A DNA stretch of 64,000 bases from Neopestalotiopsis rosae. Lineage: Eukaryota; Ascomycota; Sordariomycetes; Amphisphaeriales; Sporocadaceae. The stretch is from positions 3,720,001 to 3,784,000 of the forward strand of contig JALGAS010000005.1 of the NCBI GenBank assembly GCA_023078685.1. Reading direction: 5' to 3'. Within the stretch, counting starts at the first letter, position 1; every line of letters starts with the position of its first letter. Under the pieces are notes generated by a model. It had not been told where the DNA came from and made no database searches. It saw only the letters and a program-made list of their open reading frames with translations. This document shows, piece by piece, positions 11,256 to 24,100 of the stretch. The position numbers and the translations under genes are program-made.

Positions 11256-12116
11256 GATGAGTGACTGCCAGTTATCCTTGATTTTCCGGGCTCTTGTTCC
11301 GGTTCCCTTTCTTGTTCTCTGCCCTTTTCAATGGAGATAATTAGTAATCTCTTTTCCTTCCTCTCTTTTCCTTTTTCACTGTCTTGTCGTTGAGGTTGAT
11401 AATGTACGTGGGCTTCTTCCCTTTTTTTTTTTCTTCCCTGCCGGTAGGTGCTAATGGCGGGTGGCTCCGAAAACCGCAACAGTCGCCCGGGTCAGTCAAT
11501 CAATGGGCAACAAGCTTTTTTCTGGAGTTGCAAACCGGCGAACGTCGTCATCCACCTTCCCAATTGTGTCCAAATCCGAAATCACTTATTCTCAGTGCTA
11601 TCAGCGAATAATGAGATGGTCTTATGTAATCAGGTACTTTTTTCTGTCCATTCGTCGAGCTTCTTCTCACATTTGACTCATTGATGCTTTCCGACCCTAG
11701 GACGGTATGTATTGTCGGCCCCACCAGAATCGCGGAGTTGGGCTCCCGCGCCTTCTATATTCCCTACATCTCCACCACACAACAATGACGAAACAAGTAT
11801 ATGTACTCCGTAAGCCACCCAGTATACTTAAGAATTAAACTCTCATGGTCCAAGTCACTATTGATTGAGTGAAGTTGATGCAATATAGCACTGGCTCCAC
11901 CATGATGTATCGACGAGATTGACCCCATCATACTGTAACAATTCAACTTAGTGAGCAAAGTCTGTGAAGTAGACAGTTTTGTTCTTGAGGGAGTCTTCAC
12001 CAGTCCCGTGACTGTAATGGTCTATTTGGGCTGCACACATCAGCCATGAATATATATGAACCTCGACTTTGCAATGGTCGCTTCTTATAGGACTAAATCA
12101 TTATTCATCGTCATGC
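11256..12116. other. Intergenic: PRO2 promoter and OTU gene 3' region
   Basis: No coding frame is supported. It contains a homopyrimidine/purine leader stretch next to PRO2 and the TGACTCA site listed separately. Confidence 0.55.
11674..11680. promoter_or_regulatory. Perfect TGACTCA (Gcn4/CPC1-type site) upstream of PRO2
   Basis: TGACTCA matches the bZIP general-control consensus exactly and lies about 420 bp upstream of the PRO2 ATG, where amino acid biosynthetic genes commonly carry it. A 7-mer occurs by chance about once per 8 kb counting both strands (the site is near-palindromic), so function is inferred. Confidence 0.4.
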
Positions 12117-13091
12117 TTAGCTCGCTTTCCGTAACGAGTTGTAATGCTCTCCTAGGCCATATCCGTGCCTGTAATACGCCAACCATATCCTCGGCGTCTC
12201 TCCCGGCTTGACACCAGTGCCCGGCTCAATGGTCTCGGTCCGGCCGTCCTGGACGACCTTGATCTCGACGCCGTACACATCGGCCAGCGCCTTGAGCTCT
12301 AGCTGCCCACCCCACTCGGCCGTGTCCCTGATCTTGCGCACGTACTGCTCAAAGTCCTCCTCCAGGAAGGGTGCAAAGTCGTCCCGGTGATCTTGCATGT
12401 AGTCCGTCGCCTTGCGCCTGACCGTCTTGTACGGCGGCTGGCCTGCCGCGTCGTCGCTGCCGCTACTACCCAGCGGCATTCCCTTTCGCGAAAGTTGGTC
12501 TGCCACGGCTGAAAACAGGCAGTGTCCGTCTGGCCGGATCTCCTCTTCTACCAAGCCATTGGCCTCGAATTCCTTCAATAGATACTTCTTCTCGACCGCG
12601 CGGTGATCCGTCATATTGCTCGCCTCCTCTTCGGCCGCAACGGCCGCGGCTTCTTGCTCCGCGCGACGTCGGGCCATGCGTTCTTGTTGCCGATTGCGCT
12701 TCTTTCCAGGACCGCCTCCACCTTGTGCCTGTGCTCCGTTCGATATCGATGTGTTCTCCAATTTGTCCGCCAGGCCATCTCGTCCGTCGTCTTGGACGAT
12801 AGCAGTGCCATTGGTCTCTGGTTTCGTGGCTACCTGTTGGGTAGCTTCTTCTTGATCTACATCTTCCTCCTCCACGTCGACGTTTTCTGTTTGGTCACCG
12901 TTCAGCCCGGCTAATTCCTGAGCCTGCTTCTCTCGGAGCGCCCTTTCGAGCTCGGCGCACTCGTCGTTGACGCCCTTGCGTGTCTTCTTGGTCGCGTTCT
13001 TCTTTTTGCTAGTGATCCGGGACTGCAGGTCGCGCTGCTCCTTGCGATGGCGTGCCTGCATGGCCTCGAGAGTCTCCGTCCCCGAGTCCAT
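12117..13091 (-). CDS. OTU2: OTU-domain cysteine protease (Otu2/OTUD6-type deubiquitinase)
   Basis: Removes ubiquitin from substrates; yeast Otu2 and human OTUD6B act around ribosomes and translation. Single exon, 324 aa. Residues 1-60 form a charged helical N-terminus (KEQRDLQSRITSKKK), followed by an acidic, low-complexity linker (65-160). The OTU domain spans about 170-324. The catalytic signature is RPDGHCLF with Asp188 and Cys191, and the catalytic His is His316 in GEHYNSL near the C-terminus. The WGGQLEL motif is also typical. Domain order and length match fungal Otu2. Upstream region 13092-13500 is likely its promoter. Confidence 0.93.
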   Translation of the reverse strand: MDSGTETLEAMQARHRKEQRDLQSRITSKKKNATKKTRKGVNDECAELERALREKQAQELAGLNGDQTENVDVEEEDVDQEEATQQVATKPETNGTAIVQDDGRDGLADKLENTSISNGAQAQGGGGPGKKRNRQQERMARRRAEQEAAAVAAEEEASNMTDHRAVEKKYLLKEFEANGLVEEEIRPDGHCLFSAVADQLSRKGMPLGSSGSDDAAGQPPYKTVRRKATDYMQDHRDDFAPFLEEDFEQYVRKIRDTAEWGGQLELKALADVYGVEIKVVQDGRTETIEPGTGVKPGETPRIWLAYYRHGYGLGEHYNSLRKAS

Positions 13092-14051
13092 CTTTTGTCA
13101 GATGACGGAGGTTGTGTGGCGCCCGAACGAGAATGACTTGAAAGCCGATCGAAAGACAGGTCGATACTTTGTCTTTCTGCGATGACCGAGCCGATTGATA
13201 CCAGACGCAAATTGTATATTCAAGGAGAGGATTAAGGCGCACTGGCTGAGGTGTTTGCTTTTGGACTCAATATGTGGAATACATTGCAATTGAAGTGGTG
13301 GAATTTTGGACCGATTTTCAGATGATCAAATATTTCTCGGTTTGGCGCGGGGAGGCGTTGCATGGAGGCATGACGGGAAGCACAGGTAGGCTCGGCAGGC
13401 ATTATGGAGGGGCATTTGGCGGGGCTCTTCCGTGGAGAATGTAACTACGTAGTGCACTAGATGGTAAGTACGGTACTGTGTAAGTTGCACCAAGTACAAT
13501 ACATGATTGGTCCTGGCATCTTATGCAGGTAGGTAGCAATAGTCATGTATCCTGCCCACCCGGCTTTCAGGAATTCCATGTACATCACTTTCAGAAGAAA
13601 GACAAAATACTCTTGATCTTTTTCTTAAATTTTACTATATACATTAGAGATCATCAATCTATCTTGCATGATGTCGCATATTTTTGTTGGGTATATGTAT
13701 CGAGGCCTATTAGCCTTGCCACGAAAGTCCTCCAAATAATGCAGGCTATGGTGACCAAGCCTGTCTGAGGGCCTTCCTCCTTATCCTGCTGCCTCTGATA
13801 TCCGAGTGTAATAGAGGCCGTGTTACCCTGACCGAAGCAGTGATGCTCAAGTGTCTAGAAGAGGGTAAAAAAACAGATGAAAACAAGTGTGGATACGACT
13901 TCGTCGGCCGTGGTCAAGCGTGCTCGGGAGATCATACTCCCAGCTATATAATTTGGAAAAAGAAATGTTGCTTCATGCAAAATTGAAAGAAACAGTTGGG
14001 TATCGGGTATTTTTAGCGCCTCTTCTCTCTTTCTCTCTCTCTCATATTGGA
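13092..14051. other. Intergenic: OTU2 promoter and apsA 3' region
   Basis: No supported gene. A CT repeat (about 14022-14042) lies just past the apsA stop. Confidence 0.5.
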
Positions 14052-17000
14052 TCAGAACCCCTTGAAAGGATCGTCCCTGAAATAGTCTTCCTCGTTACTC
14101 GCCCTACTTGACCCATAGTAGTCGTCCGTACCGCGTGCTGAACGGGGGCCATAGAGATCTCGTTGCCTGCTTCGGCTCCTTTGGCGGCGGATATCCTTGC
14201 TGCGTCTACGAGCTCGGTGTCGAAGCTCTTCATCCTCGGGATACTCATCGACTCTTGGAAATGCGAGAGGGCTGATGAACGCCTCCATACGGATCGTACC
14301 AATGGCTTCAAAGAAGTTGTTACCTGGTCTGGAGGAAGCATCCGATGTGCGTTGTGAACGAGAGGCAGCCGAGCTCATGGCCCAAGTCGAGTGTCCGTTG
14401 GTGGATGGTTGATAAAGGTCTGATGAACCAGTTGTAATCACGCTGTTTCCAGCTGTGCTGTCAGTGTATCGATGCGAAGGTTGCGGTGATGAGAAGCCAC
14501 GGAAGGACAAAGGCGGCGGGATGTGTCCACCAGTGTTGCTTCTCTTGCGACCATGAAGAGCCACCTGGTTGGCCCGCTCATGCACTCTGTCGGAGGATCT
14601 GTCATGGAATCGAGGTATGAATGGCGGTTCTGCTACATCTCGAGAAAGATCGCGCTCATGGTGCAAGCCCGGGGGCATTTGAACGGGCTTGAAATCGATT
14701 GCTTCTCCTAGTTGCCTCGGGCTGGTTGTTGTGTCCGAAAGTGGACTCCTGCTCTTCTTCAGCATGATGGAGTCGCGGATGCCGGGCTTCTTAGCCTTGG
14801 ACGGAGGCGGTCCAATGTTGGGTGCCAATGCAGGCGCTGGTGCCAACTTTGCGGCTGTTGGGCCTATGGGGGCAGGTGCAGCTGGCGAGATCATGTCCGG
14901 AACTGCCTGCTGCGAATGGGCCAAGAAAGCCAAAGCCGTGAGCCACAGGTAATGTCTTTCAGCCGATACTGCTGTGAACTTAAGTGCCCTTTGAGGCGTC
15001 AAGATGAGAATAGATCGGTTGAATATCTGTCCTGCACCTCTGGGCGGAGCATTATCATCCTTGACATCCAACACTGATTGAATTGTCACTGGAGATCAAA
15101 GTTAGCAAGGTCACCAAAGAGAAAGAGCACACAGTATGTCAATGGGGCCAACACTTACACTTTCGACCAGCCTTGCCCATCAGCGCACTGCCAGATGACG
15201 GCTGTTTGCTACTCCAAAGTATAGCACGTTCATACGGTGCCAACCAAACCCATCGCTTGTGGCGGTCGTTACTATTTTCTTCGGCTTTTGTTTCGGCCAT
15301 GCCAAAGGATTTTCGCCTTCTGACATACTTGAACATCCACTCTCCAACCATCGTTTGAGCAATAGCCTCGACAACCCCCGAAGCTGGCTGAGATGGTTGA
15401 GAACTGGCCACAGACTCCACCGCAATGTTATCATCAGTATATGCCGTCGTGACTGATGGTTGGTAGCGGTGGCTTTTGGATCGAGGTGCTCTGCTCTCTC
15501 GCCGTGGGGTCGTTATATCATTTCTTGGCAGTGGCGGAAGCCCAGGACTCTCGGGCGCTTCCGAGGGCGTCATTGGTGGCGGTGAACGGCTTTCTTGTCG
15601 GTATCGGGAGCCACGTGGAAGAACGGCTGCGGAACGGGCCTTGCGTATGCTGTTGGATCGATACGACCTGCTGCCCCTGGCGCTGCGTCGATGCCGTGGT
15701 TCTCCATACCTCGTGGGGCTACGTTGCCCATCGCTGAAGTGGTTTCCGTTGGCACCAGGCTGGCGCGAACTCGCCCTCGTGGGAATAGGGAAGGGAGGGT
15801 CTTTCAAGTTTTGTAAACTTGGGCTCCGGGAGCGACCCTGATGAGATGCTATGCCATTCTGAATAAGGGCTGACTTGCGCATGGCGCCAGTACGATATGT
15901 CGAGGGTTCACGGCCATGCGATTTCCGTTCATCGCCTACACTGAAGCTGTTATAGGCATTGTACGCGCTCATCTGCTTGATCGTGTTTCGTGCTTGCTTG
16001 AGAATTTCTGGTGCTTGGTCAATCGTCGAGGTTGTCACGATTGATTCGGTCTGTCGATGCTTGCTTGGCTTGGACTGGGGTGAGGACAGAGCAGTACGGA
16101 ACTCAGAGTCGCTGCCTGCCAGATCCTCCTCGTCGGAGCTAGCTTCCTCGAACCCTGTGAACAGACTACTGATTCGGTGTGGCCGTTTGAAAGGCGCCTT
16201 CTTGCTTGACAAAGAACCATTGTCGTTGTTGCCGGGATACGCATCACGAGTTTCTTCTGGAGAGACGGGCCACGAAGGGACAAGATCGGATGTAAAACTT
16301 GTTTGACTGGTCAGTCGACGAGGATTCCGAGGAGGCAAGTTGCCAGGCACTGGCGTGAAAGCCTTTAGATCCTCGTTGGGCACGGCCGTGGGTGGGTTTG
16401 GTGAGACTGGACGCGAAGAAATGGCTGAGGGGTGAAGATGAGCTGGCAACTTGTCGAGGCGTGTGTCGACTCGAATTTCGTCGGTCTGCATGGCTGTCGA
16501 TGTGGTTGGTACCGGCTCGAGAATCGTCACTTGGCAGCCGAAATCTTTCACGTATTGAGGCAAACGATGCGGCCGGGGAGATGATGCCCGAGATGTCGGA
16601 GGATGGATGCTAATGCTGGGAACGAGAAGAGGTGAGGCCGAACGAGGCTGCTGCGCAGGAGCTGACTCCATGTCGGTTTGTGTACCAGAGGTGATCATGG
16701 TTGGTTGAATTGCTTCCAAGGGCTTCACCTCGACTGTGGGCAATGAAACTACTTGCAATGACATGACTGGTGTCGCAGGAGGGCTGAGCGGTTCACCCAG
16801 AGTTTGCGAGCTTGAAGAAACCATTGACTTGAGCACAGGCAGTGGCTCAAGTGGCAGGGGTTTGGCGGCGTGCACGCGTTTTCTGCTTTGGTTCGCCTCC
16901 CGTTCAGCTTTCGGTGCATTCTCAAGTTCGAGATGTTTTTCGGTCTTGATTGACTCTGCCGTTGTCTTTACAGGACTCATCTTTGGCGACGGCGGAGGGG

Positions 17001-18159
17001 AAAATTGCACACCAGTGTCTGTGTACTCTGGCTTTGGAACCGGAGCAGAAGGCGTCTCATCATCCTCACGGATCCCACCCTCCAGCTTGTCGAGCACGGT
17101 TTGGTTCATGAACATGCGCCCTCGCGCAACACTACCAGGTCGGGCGTAGCTTTCGCTACTCAAGTTGCGACGGTGTGTCTTCTGTGCCGTCTTGGACAAG
17201 ACGCTCTCGCGACTGAAATTGCGCATATGGTGACGACTTTGCTGGGACATGACGCTTTGCCTACCATCAGTTTCGGTCTCGTATTCGTCGTCATCGTCAA
17301 AGTTGAGCTCGTCTGCAAGACTATGACCGTTGCTCTTGTCGGGGACAACAGAGTAGCGCACGCTGGTCCCTAAGCTCCTTATGCTGGCAGCATCGTTGTC
17401 TTTGCTACCATCCTCTAGGTCTGGATCACTCTGCTGGCGTTGGCCTTGGGACGCCTGGTACTGGGCTACTTCATCAAGGATAGCCTTCAGTCGGGTATCT
17501 GCGACATGGAGTTTCCTCTCGTATTTCCGGCGCTCCTCCTCCCATTCATCTTTCTCTTTGACCCACAGCTCCTGAGTTTTTTGTGAGTCTTCTTCCTGGC
17601 TGCGGACCTTTTTCTGTGCAACTTCGAGTCGTTTCTTGGTGTCTGTGATGGCCTCGACAGCCTCATCGCGTTCCCGAGATAATTCGCCTAGCGCCGAAGA
17701 GGTGCCTCCTTCGAGCAAGGCGAGCTGGCGTTTCAGAGACCGGCTTTCCTTGGTATTTTTCACCAAAGTGGACCGGAGAGACTCCTGCTCTTCGCGTGAA
17801 GTGTGAAGTGTAGCCTCGAGGCCCTCGATAAATTTTAGCTTTTCCTCTTGATCTCTTCGCAAAGAAAGAATCTCGGAGACAAGATTTGCGTGGAGTGTCG
17901 GCGTAAATCGACGGGGGTCTAGAATGCTAATAGACTCATCCACAACGACATCTCTGGAGGACCGTTTCGAATGCCTGTCGTTCCTTTCCGATGGTAATGG
18001 CGGCGGCGGAGATGAACTGATCTCGGGTGTTGCTGATCTTCGGGACCGTCTTGAACTTCTAGACGGTGTCCTGAACGGTGCATCAGACGGTGTGGGCAGA
18101 GTTGCTGCAGCAAGATCACTGCTCAACATATCCTCAGGTTCAGTTTGATATCCCGGCAT
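14052..18159 (-). CDS. apsA: ApsA/Num1-like cortical PH-domain protein (nuclear positioning)
   Basis: Cell-cortex anchor for dynein in nuclear migration (A. nidulans ApsA, yeast Num1, fission yeast Mcp5). Two exons: 18159-15159 and 15088-14052 (intron GTAAGT...CAG, 70 nt), giving 1345 aa. Start is the ATG of MPGYQTEPED; the eight codons upstream in frame begin with TTG and are not counted. Residues about 85-240 are strongly coiled-coil (repeated EEK, RDQEEKLK and EERRKYERKL patterns). A long Ser/Pro-rich, probably disordered region follows. The Num1-type PH domain lies around 930-1060, starting near VVEAIAQTMVGEWMFKY and running across the splice junction to RHYLWLTALAFLA. A Pro/Ser/Arg-rich tail follows. 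The long upstream region may contain its leader. Confidence 0.88.
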
Positions 18160-21100
18160 TGTGTCTGTCGATTTAATCCGCAAAGTCTATTGATTCTGTT
18201 CAATCAGAACCGCCGGAACTGGTGTTGCATGCTATTTGTCTCGCGAACAACACAGCAAACACGCGGGACCGCTGCTATCGGTCCAAAAAGGTGATCAGTA
18301 GTCTCACAGGTGACTGGGACACAACTGTGTGAGACTATATTCTACTTGCGATAGCAACAACGACTAGGGTGCTGTTGTCTTGATATAGGAGTGAGACCCC
18401 AATAGCCCCCGTCTATACTTGACTGTCTCCACAATTAGCACTGCACTTCGTCGTAACGCATGAGCATTGTGAATCAGGCACAGAGCAAGGGTCACAGCCC
18501 CGACTATAGCAAACATACCTGGCAAATATAAGGGACAAGCTGTGGGGTGCGAAAATAATACAATCGCTGGAAGAAGTCAGCAGCGCTCTCAATCACACGT
18601 AGGCTGATAGCCACCAGGCTCTTCCATCTCGTGGATTGCTTCTTGTGGGATTGGCAAATGCAGAGTACTTACCTAAGAGGGTGCTGTGACGCGGTAATAC
18701 TTTTAGGCTTGTATATGATTCGGATGCTCGCCAAGGCTCAATGTTCTCCAGAACTGAGTCAGTTTTGAGTGAACATGGTCACTGGGTTGAATTTCGTGGA
18801 CGTGTTCATGCGTAGACAGGCATTTGTTCGGCAGTTCGAAGCGCAGAAAACAATGGAGTCCAACTAACACCCCAGACGGTTTGTGGGTTACGCAGATATC
18901 TGAGAGCGTAGAACTTGCGTCACCTGTCTGCAACTCTTGTCGCTCTTGGACAAACTGTGAGGTGAAATTCGAATAAGTGGGTGAGGCAGCTGTAAAAGAA
19001 GGCTGGGTAGATGATGGCTCGCGAAGAGGTTGGACAGAGAAGCCAGGTCTGATTTTGAAGACAAGAATTAGAGATTGCCTCAGATTTGCAGTAGGTCGAT
19101 TATAGAGAAGCGATTTGCGAGTCAGAAATTGAGGCAAGAGGTCGAAAAGAGTGGTCTGGTCGGACTGGCTGTTCTGCTCACTTCGACAGGTCAAGCCCAG
19201 GAAGGTGAGAGCTGCCGGTAGGGATTGCGGTGTGCAGGAGCGTTGAAAAGATTCCCTAGACTCGAGATGCCGGAAGTCGCGTCTCACGAGATATTAAGAA
19301 GAAACTGTCGTCGTCGGTGGTGCAAAACAAAACAGTTCACGAGCGTTTCAACAGCGTACTTGTGAAAGTACGTGGCGTAAGAATCAAGCAGGCGAGCAAG
19401 ACAAGTCGGTCGAGACAATATGACAAAGCGACCAAGCAAGAAGAGCTTATTGCGTATGTATGAAATGACGGCTCTCGCAAGCTGAAGCGCCGGTTATTGG
19501 GCAAGAACCAAAAACCAAGAGAGGGAAAAATGGAAACATTGAACGGAGGCGCTAGGTAGATGTAGTATTACACTACTCTGGCGTGTAAATGATACCCACT
19601 GAATGTTCTCCACGGCCTTAAAATGTGCAGAGAGAGAAAGAGAGAGGGAAAGCCGGGATGCATTACTACCGTGACACTACGAACAGTAGTACAGGTGCAG
19701 TTGGATCGAAGAGGTTTGGTGACCGAATACAAATTACGACCGTACACTGAGAGTGACGATGGGCAGAGCGCCAAGGTGCAACAAGACGGCGACTACTTTT
19801 GGAGGGTCTGGGATGGGGACCGGGGATGCGCGAGAATGGACCTGCATGCAGCATGCAGAGGTGACACTAGTACGCTAAAAACTTGGGGGTTCCACAGCCC
19901 ACGATTTCACTCTCAGCGCTCTTTATGTTGCCTGCCTGTTCATCCCTCCCTGTAGTGTGAATGTACACTACATACATCTCTCTCTCTCTCTTCTCGGTCC
20001 GTGTCGAATGAAAGAGCGTGGGGAGGGGGGTTGAATTGGATTGGATTGGAACCTGGAATGGATGAGATGAATGGGACGGTAATATCCCCGCGCTCTGGCA
20101 TGCGCCACTGCTATCTAAAGTGTGCACGAACTACAACGTACTACCACCTCGATATGTAGTGTAATTTGAAGTGTGCCTCGAGTCTTTTTCCACCCTCTGA
20201 TTACTCTCATCAAGGTGTTACTTATTACCATTTCGTGACTCGACCTTCACTCTAAACAACGTCGTGTCCCGGTCTGTGCGAGTTTCCATATTGTATATCT
20301 CCAAGAGCTCGATCAATTTATTTACAACTTCCTGGCCACTCATTCAGCTGCCCTTAATAGACTTGACCGGCGTAATTGATCTGTTGGTACATTAAACCAA
20401 AGGATGCAAAAGAAAGCAAGGGAGGAAAGAACATTTGTCGCCAAGTTGCGAAGGACGAAACAGCTTCCAAATCTCTGGAATGCGCCTGGAAACAACAGGG
20501 ATCAGGGCAAGACTGAGGGGACCCTTGGGGAAAATAGGAGAACTGGCGGAAGGAAGCTACGATACATTGGTTGTCACTACCTAACTACCCAGGGCTACCT
20601 ACATCAAGGTACCTTCTCGTAGCCCCTCCTCATTATATTGCACCAATCCTCTGTCCTCCAGACTTTCAGTTTCTCTTTTCCTCTCTAGACAAGGAAAAAG
20701 CTGGCGCCAGATGATCGATTCAATTGCCGAAACCAGCATCGAGTAACGGCCTCGTTACAAGTGGCAAGGCGAACAACCCATATCCAGCGCACCGGTGTCC
20801 TCCAGTCGCAGCGATCTTCAGCTAATCGCAAAACCGCCATCGAACGACAAGAACGTTGGTTTGCTCAAGATTTGTCCACTAGCCCTCAGCTAGGGCCATG
20901 CGGGCTGTGTGGACATTAGTCAGGGGTAGCTGTCATGGTGGTATGGTATCGCTACCGCACGCCACGCTACGGGGTCTACAGGGTAGGTAGAGCTTGGGTC
21001 TAGGGCAGCTATGCCCACTGGAAGAAAAAGAGATGACCCAAGTTTGCGCAAGTTTGCTCCAACATGGACAACTAGTCCGGTTTCGTCTTCCGCTGATTGT

Positions 21101-24100
21101 GATATCAAATCGTCCATGTCGATCACTCTAGAGCGAGCCCAAAAGAGGTATCACATAACGGAGTGCGCGGTCTGAGCACCCAGCAGCCCGAACGCTTCAT
21201 TTGCCTGTCAGTCGCAAATAGAACGCAGTGGACGCTGTCCGATGGACGGAAAGGAAGTCTGTGCCTCGGTCTATCAATAGCTAAAAGAGTGGATTTACAG
21301 GATATATCGAGCTTGTGCAGCTTTGACGATAACTGAGCGAGCAGGACACGTGCCAGCATGGGCGTATACTGCATGCTATAGCCTTGCCTATACTCAACGA
21401 CATATAAACTTTAAAAACAGTTGCACAAAGCAGTAGTAGTATACTTTGTACAGCTCTCTTCTCGCAGAGCGGCACATTGGGCCGACCGGTACTTCAGAGA
21501 GGCTTCTCACTAAGCCGCTTAGCAACGTTCAAAACGACCGGCTCCCCGCCACGATCAGTAGGGCAACCTAAAAACACGACATGATACCACTGTATATCTC
21601 TTATACATACCTACACAGGTACAGTACCATCGTCGAGGTGGCTGTCGCTATGCCGATGGCAAATCGATCATATTTTTGACACGTCTGTGGTGACGGCGAA
21701 TCGTCTACGAAGTAAGGGCCCCAGGTTCAGCGAGAGAGGGGTGCCGAGGGTGCGTTCTTGTCCATGTTGCTGAACCCTTGCAGCACGTCTCGCCATCTGC
21801 AATACAGTAGCTGCAGCGGTATGTACTCCATTCGGTATGCACGCACGACGAAACACAGAAACGCCCGTCGTGCAGCAGAACTCAACCAATCGCCGCATCT
21901 CATCGGTAATATTCCCATGTCCGATAATCTTCATGTCGACCACTCACTGCAAGCAGCATTGGGCGAGACTCTTTTGCTTGATGGGCACATCTCCTATGAC
22001 TTGCAGCTGCAGACATGCAAGCACACTCACCAACTCCCATATTGGTTCACGATTTCAAGGACCCTGGTAAACGTGGTCGCTTTAATTTACCACTGCGCAT
22101 TATCACACCAAGGCACATCACAACGTCCCTCTGCCCTGATTGCTCGTCCAGCACCTGAGCAGACCCAATTATTAGTAGACAAGGCCGCGAATTCGACCGG
22201 AATAGAGAAACAATACGCGAGTCCCCTTGCCCATCTCCTCCAACTGAATGGGGAAGCAGGCTTTGCAGGCAGATCGAAATGCCTCTGCGAGTGCGGATCA
22301 GGATGATCATAGGCTGATCAAAAAGCGTTCCCTTACTTACCTGCACACACAATGGTAAGCTGCACGGGAGCCCAATCTCGACAACTATCTATGCAGCACG
22401 AATCTGCAGCGCGCGTCGGCCCTGTCGTGCAGCTGCTCAAAAACGGTCGTGCTGGACATTTAAGAGAAATCCAATACCAGTTGCACAGACCGACGGATCT
22501 CCAACTCTTTTCCTCCAGAGAAGCTTTCCGTCCGGGTCGAGATGCGACCTTAAGCAAACCTCTAGCCCGGGGTCACTCGTGCTAACCGCCCAGGAACCAC
22601 CGCTCCATATTTTCATTAACAACAGATCCACCGTCCCAGTGTGACGGAAACAAAGTATGGGCCTCGCCAGAGTGCTGAGTGCTGAATGTCCATTTAACTT
22701 CAGGTAGAAGAAGAGAGAGGAGGCGATGAGACTATCGAGTCTGCTAGGGACAATTTGCGAACAGATCGACGTCGCCAATTTCTAGAACACATCTATCCGC
22801 CGAGCCTCTTTTCAGAGACAATCTATATCGTAACGTACACGCATTCGAAGCCCCTCGATTTTTATTGCTGCCTGCCAACCTGTGTTCAATTCTCAATGAT
22901 AACCTCACGAACTTCGGGTTTGTTGGTTCGCCGGATTTGACTCAATAACCTGGGTGGTCCACTGTGATCCTGGACAGGCCAAGGCTGACGAGGCGCCAAT
23001 ATGCTACTGTGCTGCCATTACGACTGCTAAAATTTCGTGACAATCTCGGGTCACAAGTCCAGCGTTGCATTGGGTTCCCTTGGAACGCCGGCACAATCCG
23101 GTTCAACGCACTAAGTTGCGGCTAGCTGCTTTTCTACCTACATATACGTACATCATATTCGTATCCCCATGTCTCGCGTTGCGACCGACGCGATCTCGGC
23201 TCGAGATCCTGTCCATCGCCTGAGCTTACTTCGTGCGAGTATCATTGATTACGAAATTCCAACGAAGTCGCGTCCCACGCATCGGAGGGTCGTGGGCAGA
23301 GGAGGCTAAGCACACAGCGAGGAGCAACAGGCCCGTCCTCCTGGGCTAAATTCCACTTGTTCCGCGCGGCCCGTGATCCTAGAGTCACGCCAAACGTAAA
23401 TAGACTCAACGGATCACTAGCTTGGGATTTGGCTAACGTCTTAGATGCACTCCAGTGCTTGAAGTCTCCTGTCGATCTATTCATTTTCATGCTGCAGTAG
23501 TGTTTTTGGGCAAATGTTTATTAGCGAACCTGCATTGTCCAAACCGAAAGTCAAAGAAGATGGGTCATAACCAGGAACAGGGCTTGATGAAATACTTGTT
23601 TTTCAACACACTCGTATGATCTGATACGACGGGCTCCCTTCGAAGCTCATTCCGCGGAGAATCCAGAGCATCGTTCACTAGGTAGTCAAAGACTTGCTGT
23701 TTCATCATATCCCGGAAGTTATTTTTATTCCCGCGTCTTCCGCGATGCATATACTAGAGCCATGAATCACAAATGGCTTGGTAGATCACCCGTCGTTGCT
23801 GCATCATGGCAATCCACTTGCGAGAAAGAGGCATGACTTGCGAGGCAGCAATTCCGCAGCTCAGCGACTCGCGTTGTCCCAAGAATTGCTATAACCCCAT
23901 GGTCTGGCTCGCGACAGGATGGAATCTCCCGCCTTAGCTGCCTACTACTAGTCTGAATAATGCTGTTACTGCTGCTCTTGTTACTGTTACTGCACCTAGC
24001 CCTACTATTTTGCCTCAAGATAGAGTTCTCAGGTCAGGACTAGAAAAATCGAGTTTGTCCCGTGACTCGTTCACCACATGTCTGCTAGCGAATAGAGAGG

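Noticed and set aside
10492..11340. 282-codon plus-strand frame over PRO2
   Set aside because: Antisense shadow of PRO2, which has all catalytic motifs on the other strand.
18703..19287. 194-codon minus-strand frame upstream of apsA
   Set aside because: No recognisable domain and no splice partner; more likely part of the apsA leader or promoter region.
21758..22306. 182-codon plus-strand frame
   Set aside because: Composition looks like translated non-coding DNA (Cys, His, Arg and Ser scattered), with no motif.
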